The notes under the pieces: generated by a model
Databases searched by the model: none
What the model saw: only the letters and a program-made list of their open reading frames with translations
What the model was told of the DNA's origin: nothing
Position numbers and translations under genes: made by a program
Assembly (NCBI GenBank): GCA_018136815.1
Contig: CM030934.1
Location: 2,743,070 to 2,807,069, forward strand
Reading direction: 5' to 3'
DNA from: Isochrysis galbana
Taxonomy: Eukaryota > Haptophyta > Isochrysidales > Isochrysidaceae
Length of the DNA stretch: 64,000 bases
Shown here: positions 43,003 to 52,402 of the stretch, in pieces
How the letters are laid out: each line of letters starts with the position of its first letter
Numbering within the stretch: the stretch's first letter is position 1

Positions 43003-44470
43003 CAACTATCAGTAAAACTGATAGGGTCATGGGGGCCTCGTTCCTCGTTCCCCCCTTCCTCCATCGCTGGCACCCCCTGGGTGGGCCTGCACACTGCACA
43101 CTCATCCTCAGCCTCAGCCCCTGCCTGCTGGCAAGGGCTTAGCTGACATCACTCTTGTCCAGACTCTCGCGCCAAGCGCGGGCCGCGCGCTACACGCATT
43201 CGCCTGCACTGGTCCCCCATCGTACTGACCCCCCCTTCACAACTACCTTTATAGTCAGTTGCCATGGAGCGCGCCGCCGCTCCCCACCTCTCCTTCGTTC
43301 GGGCCCCCCGCCGAGGGCGGCCCCCCAGCCCCCATGGAGCAGTCGCTGTCGAAGCGGCCGCGTCCGCCATCAGAGGCCGAGCAGGTGCGTGCGACCCCCG
43401 TCGCGCCACACGGCCAGTGGCTCCGGCCACACCACACACAGCAGCCATGCTGGCCCCCCCCATGGGGGACAGCTGGCTGCAGACACCAGCAGAGCATGAA
43501 CAGGCCCACAGGGCCACCCCTCCATTGGGCATGCCTTATGGCAGAGGCCCCTCCCGCCCTGGCGACGGCCGCGCTGCCACGGCAACGCGACCCGAGACCA
43601 GGCGGCCCTTATGGGCACTACTACGTTGACAAGACACCTCAAAAACACGCACAACACACAACTCTGCTGGAACCCCAGAGCAGATCAGGCAATATCAGCA
43701 CTCACCATCCCACCCCACAACCTCTCACCCTACACTCCTCAGCAGCCTCCCTTCAAGCCACGACTGACCCTAGCCTTACTCACCCTTGACAAACAGGACC
43801 CAGACCAAGAAGAAGATGACCAAATGGCAGACTCAGACGCCAGTTTCGACCTCTCATTCCATCAGAACGGGGACCTCGTACTCAACGAAACGGCGGTCTA
43901 TGCCGCCATCGTTGAGCTACTCCTTGAGCTCGAGGGCGTGGATCCCGAGCCAGACTTCTGGGCCCGCTCAAACAGGGGCCCCTGGCACATCGCAATCAAT
44001 GAAGATTGCGCGCAACAATTCCAGGCAAAATACGGAGAGCAAACGAACATCCGCATTCAAGGTACGGACATAGCCGTACGCACCAAGATTGAGTCGATCG
44101 ACGACAAGATCAATAGAAAAGGCACCTCGTCCCGCAAGGCACTGTACGACGCGCTGCAAGATGTAGCGGCCCACTTGGTCATCGATGCAGAGGGCCTCGC
44201 TCAAGCGTCTCAAATCACCTTAAGCACCATCGTCAAAGAGATCGAAAGCAACGGCTTCACCTTCCTCAAAGGCAACCGCGAGCGCATGAAGCTCGAGGGA
44301 GAATCCGGAACCTTCGTGTCCAAGGTGGCCCACTCGGCCCGCTGGCACCTCTACATCTCAGCGACGCAAGGGACCTTCCTAAACGGGAACTTTCCGCGCA
44401 AGCTTCTGCTCTCGGTCGACGGCAAGCAAGACGATCCCCATCAATTACGCCATTCGGGTGTGTAAGTTGA
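43003..44470 (+). mobile_element. LINE 5' part with hairpin and ORF1
   Basis: Begins CCAACTATCAGTAAAACTG, with a perfect stem CTATCAGT/ACTGATAG, then GGGTCATGG. At 43264 ATGGAGCGCGCC and a nearby MEQSLSKRPRPPSEAEQ parallel the ORF1 start of the copy at 52427 (MDTPLSPKRPRQDD). ORF1 continues at 43611-44465 with frame changes between. Sequence beyond 44470 is no longer LINE in this orientation, so the 3' half is missing. That is unusual for a LINE, where the 5' half is normally lost. Confidence 0.65.
43611..44465 (+). CDS. LINE ORF1-like protein, C-terminal region
   Basis: 284 open codons. The first part (GTTTLTRHLKNTHNTQ) looks like the end of a BED-type or C2H2 finger; upstream frames would supply only one cysteine. 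The core reads EGVDPEPDFWARSNRGPWHI, NEDCAQQFQAKYGEQ, RIQGTDIAVRTKIESIDDKI, SSRKALYDALQDVAAHLVID. Its homology to 14650-14885 shows it is a repeated element protein. Such ORF1 proteins bind the element RNA as chaperones; that role is inferred from position after the 5' hairpin. No RRM or CCHC knuckle can be named with confidence. The N-terminal start is uncertain because of frameshifts. Confidence 0.5.
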   Translation: MGTTTLTRHLKNTHNTQLCWNPRADQAISALTIPPHNLSPYTPQQPPFKPRLTLALLTLDKQDPDQEEDDQMADSDASFDLSFHQNGDLVLNETAVYAAIVELLLELEGVDPEPDFWARSNRGPWHIAINEDCAQQFQAKYGEQTNIRIQGTDIAVRTKIESIDDKINRKGTSSRKALYDALQDVAAHLVIDAEGLAQASQITLSTIVKEIESNGFTFLKGNRERMKLEGESGTFVSKVAHSARWHLYISATQGTFLNGNFPRKLLLSVDGKQDDPHQLRHSGV

Positions 44471-44490
44471 TGTTGCTGGGCCTTGTGGTT

Positions 44491-45107
44491 TCAATCTTTA
44501 CGGGAGCTGAACCCGAATCGATAATCGGCCTTTTGTTTTCCGAATCGACACCTTCTAACAATTCTTGGAGGTGGGGAGTCAATTCCGAATCGACATAAGT
44601 TTTGATTGTACCATTCCACTCGCTTGAGTACTATATCACCAGGCGCCATTCCATTTTTAGACATGATTGAGCACTGTGAGGTGGGTGCCTGCCTTTGCTC
44701 AAATACTAGAAGACTTTTTTTGCCGGGAGCGGGGCCCCGCATCGCGTATTTGGAAACGAGGGGTACCAAATGAAGGCAAACGACCTCAGGATTCATGTTC
44801 GCATGGTCCCTTTTGCAAAATCTACACGTTGGGTCATGGCATGGGAATGCCGATGCGACGATGCCCACCGTGTAGATGGTTTGCTCGTTAGATCCTGCTT
44901 GTAATCTGCCTCCGTCTTGTTGGCTCTGGACCGTGCCGTCGTGTGGCGGTGGCACGGGGCGCGTGGCTCGTGCGCACGCTCTCGTGGGCGCTTCGGTGTC
45001 GTGGATCGGTCATGGCCATATGGCCATGGGCCGATCGTCCGTGTCGCGGCGGCGGCAGGAGAGGAGCGGCGCGCGCTCCATGACCCTGTCGCTTTAACGA
45101 TAGTTGT
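44491..45107 (-). mobile_element. LINE 5' part, minus strand, with a short ORF
   Basis: At 45107-45083 the minus strand reads AACTATCGTTAAAGCGACAG, then GGTCATGGAGCGCGC, the LINE start (stem with one A-C mismatch and one G-T pair). From ATG at 44955 a 154-codon frame follows with a cysteine-rich patch (FPCHDPTCRFCKRDHA) and a basic C-terminus. It converges tail-to-tail with the plus-strand LINE 5' part at 43003-44470, so the interval 43003-45107 has LINE starts at both outer edges, facing inward. Confidence 0.55.
45004..45037. repeat. Near-perfect palindrome centred on CATATG
   Basis: GATCGGTCATGGCCAT on the left mirrors ATGGCCATGGGCCGATC on the right with a one-base offset. It lies inside the LINE 5' part on the minus strand. 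Confidence 0.55.
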
Positions 45108-46740
45108 TGATATTAGAGCATAATGCAGAGAAATGACGGCATGGCAAAAGACCCAAGCAAAGACACATCTGCTCGCAAACGCGAAGGCGTGCTAGCCCTC
45201 CAATGTAAGCACAGTAGGATTCTCCCTCGTGGCAAGCCTTGCGCTAGTCCTGGTTGGTAGTATTTATCGCTTGACGTCTTGATGTTGGCATTACGTGGTG
45301 TGCGCATTGCAGTGTATCTCTTTGCCATTTGAGCTTGCCGTCAATCTCGCTCAGCGTTTGCGTTTCTCCATGCCACAGAATTGGTAGCTAGTGGCGTGGG
45401 CCTAGGGATAGCGATCAAGACATCGAAATCGAATCGGAATCGACGAGGAAGGAGATGCATGTAGAATAGCTCCGCGGATAGTGCTGGCGGCATATTGGTA
45501 GCAACGCTCTTTGCCAAGATCCATTTGCACACGATTGGGGCCTCCGCCACTACCACTGCGACCAAGATGAGCCATCAGCTCGAGTCGGAGGTGCTTTCGA
45601 ACTTCTCCCTGTCTGAATGCGATTGCTGCTTGACGCAGAAGCGGAAACGCCGAGATCACTCAGTATTTCCGGCAGTCTCATAACACCCGCAAGCCCATCA
45701 AGGCAGCTGCGACGGACCCCATCCCTCCAAACCTGCACGCAAATCGTGGCACAGGTCAGCATGAATGGTACCGCGAGGGCAGTAAAGTGCTAAAGTGCTA
45801 CGGTGAGCACGATGTCTCAGCTTCTAAGAGCCAAGCACAGAGTGAGAGAGTCCAATCACCTCCACTTGAGGAAATGCAGTGACTCCACGCTGAGAGCACA
45901 AGACAGCCTGCATGGGATCGTCGCGCGTCACCTACACCAAAATCAAGAAGCGCATTGCTTGAAGCGATGCAATGCAGGCAACGCTAGCACTTGGCCGAAT
46001 GAAAAAGAAGTGAGAAGGAAACAGGGCAAGGTGCAAGTTGTGGCGAGTCTACGAGGCGCATCAGGCTCGCCTGGATGAATATGACGGGATGCCGATCATT
46101 AGGATCCTGTTGCGCATACAAGTCCGCAAGGTACTCAAACTGCTCATTCGGCACGGTGTGGCTCAGCTCGGTTAAGTACAGGACTACGACACCATCCGCG
46201 CGCCGATATCTAATGCAAGACGGATCGAGATGCATTGGACCAGTGAGAGATCGTCCCGCGCGTCTACGGTGTGTGTAACCACACGCCCCCCCCCCATGAA
46301 AACACGCAGGTGCTGCCATGTTCGCAAACTGTGCCGAGCAAGGTCCTCCTCCTCCACCCCCTAAGCCCTCTCTCTCCCATCGCTGCTCTGAGCAGAGCGG
46401 GCCTCTCCCTCTGTCCCTCATCCCTGTAATTTACTACTCACCACCAACCTCTCCCCCTCCGTTGGCCAACCCGGGAGAGTGCCCCTCACTCGCTTATCAC
46501 AGTCTCAAGCTGAGCACCGCTTGCTACGACAAAGACCTCCATCCGCAGGTTGGGATGGCGCGTTGAGGCCAGCACGCCTGGCCGCCAATCCATCGGCGGC
46601 CGCCACAGTGCGGGCGCTGCCGCATGCCAGCCCGCGCAGACCATCGCGGCCAACGCCAGCGACGCCGCCATCGCGCACCCGCCGCGAGCCCCGGCGGCGG
46701 CGGCGGCGGCGGCGGCGGCGCTACTACTGGTACCCTTTTT
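45108..46740. other. Intergenic region, no clear gene
   Basis: No repeat or family was recognised in most of it. A GTPase-like fragment lies at 46050-46300 (separate entry). 46690-46720 is a (CGG)n tract. Confidence 0.45.
46050..46300 (-). pseudogene. Small-GTPase-like fragment
   Basis: The minus strand reads PSCIRYRRADGVVVLYLTEL, then NEQFEYLADLYAQQ and DRHPVIFIQAS. This resembles the middle of Ras/Rab proteins, where YYR.ADGV..VYDvT is followed by a helix and a strand ending in NKxD. The DVT aspartate, P-loop, DxxG and NKxD motifs are not present, and the frame runs into repeats on both sides. The similarity is modest; the true family may differ. Confidence 0.3.
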
Positions 46741-47964
46741 TAACTCCTTACCGCCGGCCCGCAGCGCCAATTTTGGCGCTTCGGATTTGATCTTTTGCGG
46801 CTTGTGCGGGCCGGATACTATCTGGATACCAAATCTGAACTCCAACCAGATATCCAGATTGCTAAAATCAAACCTGTTACGGGTCTTAAGAGTCACCCAA
46901 ACTTTTGAGCCGTACTTGCGTGATTCTTGCGGGGAACCACCCAAACTTGTCACCAAACTTGTCGCGCAATTTGTCCCCAAACTTGCAGCCCACTTGTGGC
47001 TTGTGGAGCTGGCCCAAACTTCTGACTGGCTCGACTACCAACCCAAACTTGCAAAATAAAATTTTAAGTGATCAAATCTCAAATCTCAAACATATGGCAC
47101 GTCGTGGCACGCAGCACACACATGACACAGTACACACAATAACCTCGTTCAGCCCTTATAGATAGCCTTTCAGCTGCTGGCGCACTTCTTCCGAGCGTTA
47201 TTATTGTAACGCAACATCAGCATGCGGCTGAGATCTGATCACCAAGCAAGACTCAGTGAACGATCCGCACCAAACATGCTGGCAAGCAATGAAAATAGAA
47301 AATACACGCTCACACGATGCAGAATTAGGAGTCAAAGAAAAGGCAATTCTTGCGGCAGTGCGGCAGATGCCCATGTGGGGAACTTAGAATGGTTGGATGC
47401 CCACCAACCGAGAACATCTTTGGTGAATGTTTGCACATCCCCTCCTCGTTGATCTCGCGCGTAGACGAGGTGCCTCGTCTTGTGCAGTGGCGCTTACCTA
47501 CGGCGAAGACAAAGAAGGGAGGGGTTGAGCATGCGGGCGCGCGCGCGCCAACATGCCTCATATGCATCAGCGGAGCAGGCCATTGTGTGGAAGGGACGGG
47601 CATGGCGCATGTGGCATGTGGCTCACCTCGCTCAGCCATTGCGATATCCGTGCCAAGAGTGGAAAATGACGTGTGAAGAGAGTTGCACCCTCGTTTCAAT
47701 GAATAAAACTACCTGTTTACTTGATAAATATGATCTTGCCGACTACTGATGAGCCGAAACGCTCATCAGGCCCGTGCCCCCTCGCCCCCTCCCCCCCCCC
47801 CCTTTTTTTTTTGGGCTTTACTTGTAGATAGAGGCTGTTATACTTGTAAGTTCGAGGGATGTGGCACCCAAACTTGCAGGCACTTGTAGCAGGGAGCCCA
47901 AACTTGTGACGCGATCAAGAAGCCACCCAAACTTTCGATAAAATTTGTAAAAGTATTGCCCTGA
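46741..47964. mobile_element. hAT-like region with CCCAAACTTG motifs at both ends
   Basis: 46891-47060 has six CCCAAACTTG/CCCAAACTT motifs and 47866-47935 three more, all in plus orientation. Between them 47205-47345 resembles the core of the 53790 element (AACGCAACAT, ACACGCTCACACGATGC, GAATTAGGAG). The right end may be CAGGGCAATACTTTTAC in reverse complement near 47960. The left terminus and target duplication were not found, so the limits are approximate. 47350-47800 shows no gene. Confidence 0.45.
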
Positions 47965-47965
47965 C

Positions 47966-48028
47966 CCAACCCATCGCGGGGGAGGGGCTCCGTTGCCGAT
48001 GAAGGCTACGGACCACAGCACTAAGGTT
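47966..48028 (-). repeat. 60-bp dispersed repeat, copy 3
   Basis: In minus orientation GTAACCTTAGTGCTGTGG, then CATCGGCAACGGAGCCCCTC and CCCCGCGATGGG, as at 20747-20800 and 23057-23118 (both plus). Confidence 0.7.
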
Positions 48029-48238
48029 ACATTCGCACAACAAGAAAAACTCTAACGGAGAGAGGGAGAGACAGAGGGAGAGAGACAGAGAGAGGGCCCG
48101 AAGATTGGGGCCCGACGAGAGGGTGTCGCGCCGCACCGCCGAAGTGGGGACGACGCCAGACTCTACCTTCCCCCTCCCCCCCCCCCCCGGCCGCCCCCCC
48201 TCCCCCCTTCTCCCTTGCCGCTCCGGTGCAGCGGCGCA

Positions 48239-51200
48239 ATGACAGCCGTGAGAGTGGCGCTGCTTGCGGCGTGGGCGGCGCTCAGCACGCTGCTGCTGGT
48301 GCGGGCCGTAGAGCTCCTCTCTTTCGTACACTTTGTCGTGGCCGACGCCGGATGGCTCGCCCACACTCTCTCGCTCTCAGCCCTTGGCGCGCTTGTGCTC
48401 GGCCTTCCATGGATCGCTGCTCGCCGAGGGGTAGGCGCGGTGGGCGTGGCCGCGCTGAGTGCAGGGCTACTAGTCGTCGGCCTGTGCGACGGGCCGCTGC
48501 TCTATCGGCCTCCCGGCACGCTGCTCACCCGTCAGACCTTGCTCATCACCGGAGGCAACTCGGGCATCGGCCTCGCAGTCGGGCGTGCGGCCGCCGAGCG
48601 CGGCGCACGCGTGCTGCTTGGCTGCCGCTCGGCGAGCGCGTGCGAGGCGGCCGCGGCCGACGTGCGACGCAGTGCCTTGGCGAGTGGTGGCACCGCTGAG
48701 CCCGTCCTTGCACCCCTCGACCTGACCGACCTGCGTCTCGTGCGCAGCTTCGCCGCGCAGGTGACGAAGCAGACACAGCGGCTGGACACTCTCGTGCTCA
48801 ATGCTGGCTTTGCGCCGGGCATCGGGGATGGACGGCCCGCCGTTACGGCGCAGGGCATCGAGCTAGCGTTGGGAGCGATGCATGTGGGGCATGCACTGCT
48901 CGCTGACTTGCTCCTCCCGATGATGGAGGGGGGGCACCCTGATTTGGAGCCCGCACGCCTCGTCACGGTGTCGTCCGAGGGCGCTCACTTGGCACCCAGG
49001 CTACACGCCTCGCTTTACCGCGGGTCGGGCGAGGGGGACCTGCGGGGTGAGATCACGACCGTCGAGTCGCCAATCGAGTCACCCTCCCTCCTTGCCAATC
49101 TTTGCTTCGACAAAGTGCCACGCGCGCTCTCCCCGTTGGGCTTCTCCAGCTTCTCTGTAACCTATTTGCGTGCCAAATATGCCAATGCGCTCTATGCGCG
49201 CGCGATGAGTGAGAGGCCGCGCCGCCGCGGCGCTCGTCGGGTGATCTCTTCTGCTGTCGGGCCCGGATTCGTCGCCACCTCCATCTTTAGTGCATCGGGC
49301 CTGCATTCGCTCGGCTATATGGTCATTCATGCGCTCACGGCTGTCTACATGCGCTCGCCACGCCTCGGGGCACTGCCTGTTCTCCGAGCCGTCTTCGACA
49401 GCCCTGATGCCATCGACGGAGTCTTCATCGACTCGATGGGCTTCACGCGCAGCTTTGATCAAGCTTGTTGGGCGGCCCACGGGTGCAGCGCGGAAGAGGC
49501 GCGCCAACTGATGCAAGTCACCCGTCGGCTAGTACGCTCGCGTGGCGAGATTCCCAACCAAACCGTCGATGTGCATGCGACGCGTGATGCGGCCGGCGCT
49601 TCGGGTGGTCATGCGGAGACCTTGTACGTGTGGGCCTTCGGGGTAGGGGCCGCTGTGCTAGCAATTAGCCTGGCTGTGCCGGTGACGAAGACACGCATGT
49701 CGAACGGCCCCACCGTAGTGGAGCATTGTGTCAATCGGCTGCTCCACACGCGGCTCGGCTCCGCCTTTGCCGGCCCCATTTTCTGGAGTCTGATGTCACT
49801 GGTCGCAGCCCTGCTCCTTGCACCGTGCACGATTCTTCTCGGGGCGCTGCGAGCGATGCGCGAATTGGCGATCGTCTTTGGCGCCGTGCGCTCGGAAGTG
49901 CCAAGGGCGCAGCGGAGCCAACTAGCAGTCCTCGTGACAGGATGCGACTCGGGGTTTGGCCGTGCAGTCGCGATCGAACTATGCGAGCGAGGATACACCG
50001 TCTTTGCGGGGTGTCTCGCCGTGAGCTCGCGCGCGCAGCTCCACACGCAAGTCAAGTCCATGCCGGCTAATACGCGTGGCGTGATCCAACCCTTACGGCT
50101 CGATGTCACGAGCCATGTGGAAGTCGATGGAGCCGTAGATCAGGTGCACTCGCCCCGCCGGCCGCGTATCCTGCGTGCTAGTCCAGGCCCAACCCACTGT
50201 GAGCGAATCATCTCACCCACCTTCTGATCTGCGTTGCGTCGAACTTACTGGATGGCGTAGGTGCGCGCATGGCTCACGGGCTCCGACTCACGAAGGTTGC
50301 TTGCAGTGGTCAACAATGCCGGCGTCGGTTCGGGTGGTCTTATAGACTGGCTCTCCATCGCCGACTTCGAGCGCGACATGGAGGTCAACTACTTTGGATC
50401 CATCAGGGTCACCAAGGCTTGCCTTCCGCTTCTAAAGGATGCGGCCGGCGTCACAGCGAGCAACCCACGCGGCCAGACGCCGCGGCCACGTGTTGTTATG
50501 ATTGCGTCGATGGCTGGCAAGGTGAGCATTACTGGGCCGTGGCACCGCCTTCCGGCAGGTTTCGGCGCCGGATACGATCCTGGCGTTGTCTAACACTCTT
50601 CTCTGCCGCACGCCGCAGGTGCCGGGGGTGCCTCTGCAGAGCCCCTACTCTGCTTCCAAGCACGCAGTGGCTTGCTTTGCTAGTTGCCTGCGCATGGAAG
50701 TCTCGACGATGTGGGGCATCGACGTGACGACGGTCTGTCCCTCCTTTCACAAGACGCCCATCTTGGATGCGTCATCCATCGAGCGCGCCTGGACCTCGTT
50801 GCCTATCGAGGCGCAGCGCGAATACGGACCGGGCTACGAGAAGACGACTAGGGTGCGCTTTGCGGCAATTCTGCGCGAGGCGAAAATTAGTGTGCATTCT
50901 CACCAATTCCTCCGTCCTGTGCGCTCAGGCTACCGCAAATTGGATCATGCAGACCCTCGCTTGGGAAGCGCAAATGGTTATCAACGAAATCGTCAATGCA
51001 GTGACGTTGGTCCAGTCACCTCCCGCAGAAGTGATCATCGGGTCAGATGCAAGGTGCGTCCTGCATGCAAGCGGGCAGCAAACCACCACAAGCCAAACGA
51101 GCATGGCGAGCGATCCATGAAGACACGAAAAGCCTATGCCCTGTCACCCGCATGCATCACGTCTCCTTGGGCTCCTTCACCCCGATGCGTCTTATCCTCA

Positions 51201-51325
51201 CCGCGATGGTATACAGGTATTTCATGATGCCTCTCTTACACTTGCCTCTTTGGTTTGTTGAGATGGTCGTGCGCGCGACATCTGTGGACCTTCTTCCGAA
51301 GCCTGCGCGCACAGCCCAGGGCTGA
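48239..51325 (+). CDS. Membrane protein with two fused short-chain dehydrogenase domains
   Basis: Five exons, all GT-AG: 48239-50143, 50261-50521, 50619-50852, 50929-51053, 51133-51325. ATG 48239 opens with hydrophobic segments (VALLAAWAALSTLLLVRAVE, LGALVLGLPWI, VAALSAGLLVVGL). SDR 1 (about residues 96-380): nucleotide motif LLITGGNSGIGLAVG, LVLNAGFA (NAG), catalytic S in VTVSSEG, YLRAK (Y-x3-K); its closest style is retinol dehydrogenase/WWOX-like SDRs. Two more membrane helices follow (LYVWAFGVGAAVLAISLAV, IFWSLMSLVAALLLAPC). SDR 2: LVTGCDSGFGRAVAIELCER, VFAGCL, VVNNAGVG, VVMIASMAGK, YSASKHA, as in 11-cis-retinol/17-beta-hydroxysteroid-type SDRs. The C-terminal exon has one more hydrophobic stretch (FMMPLLHLPLWFVEMVV). 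NAD(P)-dependent oxidoreduction of lipid or retinoid-like alcohols is likely; the substrate is unknown. Both active sites look complete. Confidence 0.85.
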
Positions 51326-51834
51326 GGGTTTCCCACTAGACGCAGATGATGCATTTCTTGACAAGGTGCGCGCTTTGGTGTGTTGAAGCTCCACCGTGGC
51401 GCTGTTCGCTGTGTTGGCAGCCACAAGCTTTGTAAGCCCTAACGCGAAGCGGTCACGGCGCTCCGAGTTCTTGTGATGCCTACTGTCGAGCCATTTCCCC
51501 TCATGCCGCACAACGTACGTCGCATTCTGCGCAGCTATTGCGCGTGTCCAAGAGTCCTTGGGGTATTTTGCGGTCTACCTCGTTTGTTTTGCGTGCGTGT
51601 GTGCGTGTGTGCTCATGGAGCACTACACAAGTAAAAAAAACATCTTAAGATTTGGAGCACTACACAAGTACCTAAAAAAAACCTGAAGATTCAGGGCTAC
51701 TACACCTACCATTGTCCGACTTTTATCGCCTTCCGTCCGAAAGGCGCGGGACTTCTACCGTCCCCGTTTTGCACGGGGAAAGAGCGAGAACAAAAGCAAG
51801 AGAGCGAGAGCCAGAGACCGAGAGAAGGTGCAGC
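51326..51834. other. Intergenic with two LINE 3'-end remnants
   Basis: 51634-51652 is a 19-nt LINE 3' tail between 18-bp duplications (separate entry). 51674-51712 has A8, then CCTGAAGATTCAGGGCTACT, another LINE 3' end in minus orientation, very short. Otherwise no gene. Confidence 0.6.
51616..51670 (-). mobile_element. Minimal LINE insertion: 19 nt between 18-bp duplications
   Basis: TGGAGCACTACACAAGTA occurs at 51616-51633 and 51653-51670. The 19 nt between them read, on the minus strand, AATCTTAAGATGTTTTTTT, which is the LINE family's terminal motif (AATCTTCAGA plus T tract). Confidence 0.75.
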
Positions 51835-52402
51835 ATGAAGGACATTGTGCTTGTGCCGTCAGAGCGCACGTGGGACGAGGCGCAACGCTACTGCCACACG
51901 TGCCTCGGGGGTCGCCTCGCCGTGCTCGACAGCGCCGAGAAGCACCACGCAGCCGCCAAGTCGCTCGCACCCCGCGCAGTGCTGCCGAGCCTCGTCTCGG
52001 ACGTCGCGACGGGCGTGCTGCAGGCCGTGGGCGTTGTGATGAGCGCGATGCGGCTCAACGTGCCGCGCGAGGTGCTGAGCGTCGGCGAGGACGTCGACCA
52101 CCTGTGGCTGCAGCAGGCGCACATAGGCATGCGCACGGTGACGCCCGTCGTGCCCGGCGAATACCCTCTCCGCTGGCACTGCCCCCTTGCTTGGCAAAGA
52201 GGGCTCTACGTCCGCGCCCTGCAAGGACGCGCCGCCGCCGGGCGAGCTGTGACGCTGGGCCGCCGGCGGAGAGTGCGCTTCCGCACGATGCACCTCGCGG
52301 TCGACTTCCTCCGCCGCTTCCTCGACATCGCGCCGATCGGGCTCGAGCGCCTGCTCGCGATGGGGCGGATCGCCGTCGTGCTGGCTATCGCTATCAAGAT
52401 GT
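51835..52402 (+). pseudogene. GC-rich unrecognised gene, interrupted by a LINE
   Basis: Open frame from ATG 51835 (MKDIVLVPSERTWDEAQRYC), over 185 codons, GC-rich, including RRRRVRFRTMHLAVDFLRRF. The LINE at 52403-53596 entered at TCGCTATCAAGATGT; joining across the 15-bp duplication keeps the frame (LAIAIKM then CEVVMTPADGSAHTPPHRNV) to a stop near 53677. A short block around the stop (AACGTTTGTTTTT to GCGCTTTGCAG) is repeated at 54679-54735, where the helicase-like sequence starts, so both pieces may come from one rearranged locus. TWDEAQRYCHTCLGGRLAVL recalls the start of a C-type lectin fold, but nothing else of that fold follows. Confidence 0.4.

Noticed and set aside
44491-44955. Zinc-knuckle (CCHC) call for the 154-codon ORF
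   Set aside because: C-H-D-P-T-C-R-F-C-K-R-D-H does not fit the C-x2-C-x4-H-x4-C spacing.
51835-52380. C-type lectin domain
   Set aside because: Only the first 20 residues look similar (TWDEAQRYC...GGRLAVL); the WIGL and calcium-binding motifs are missing.
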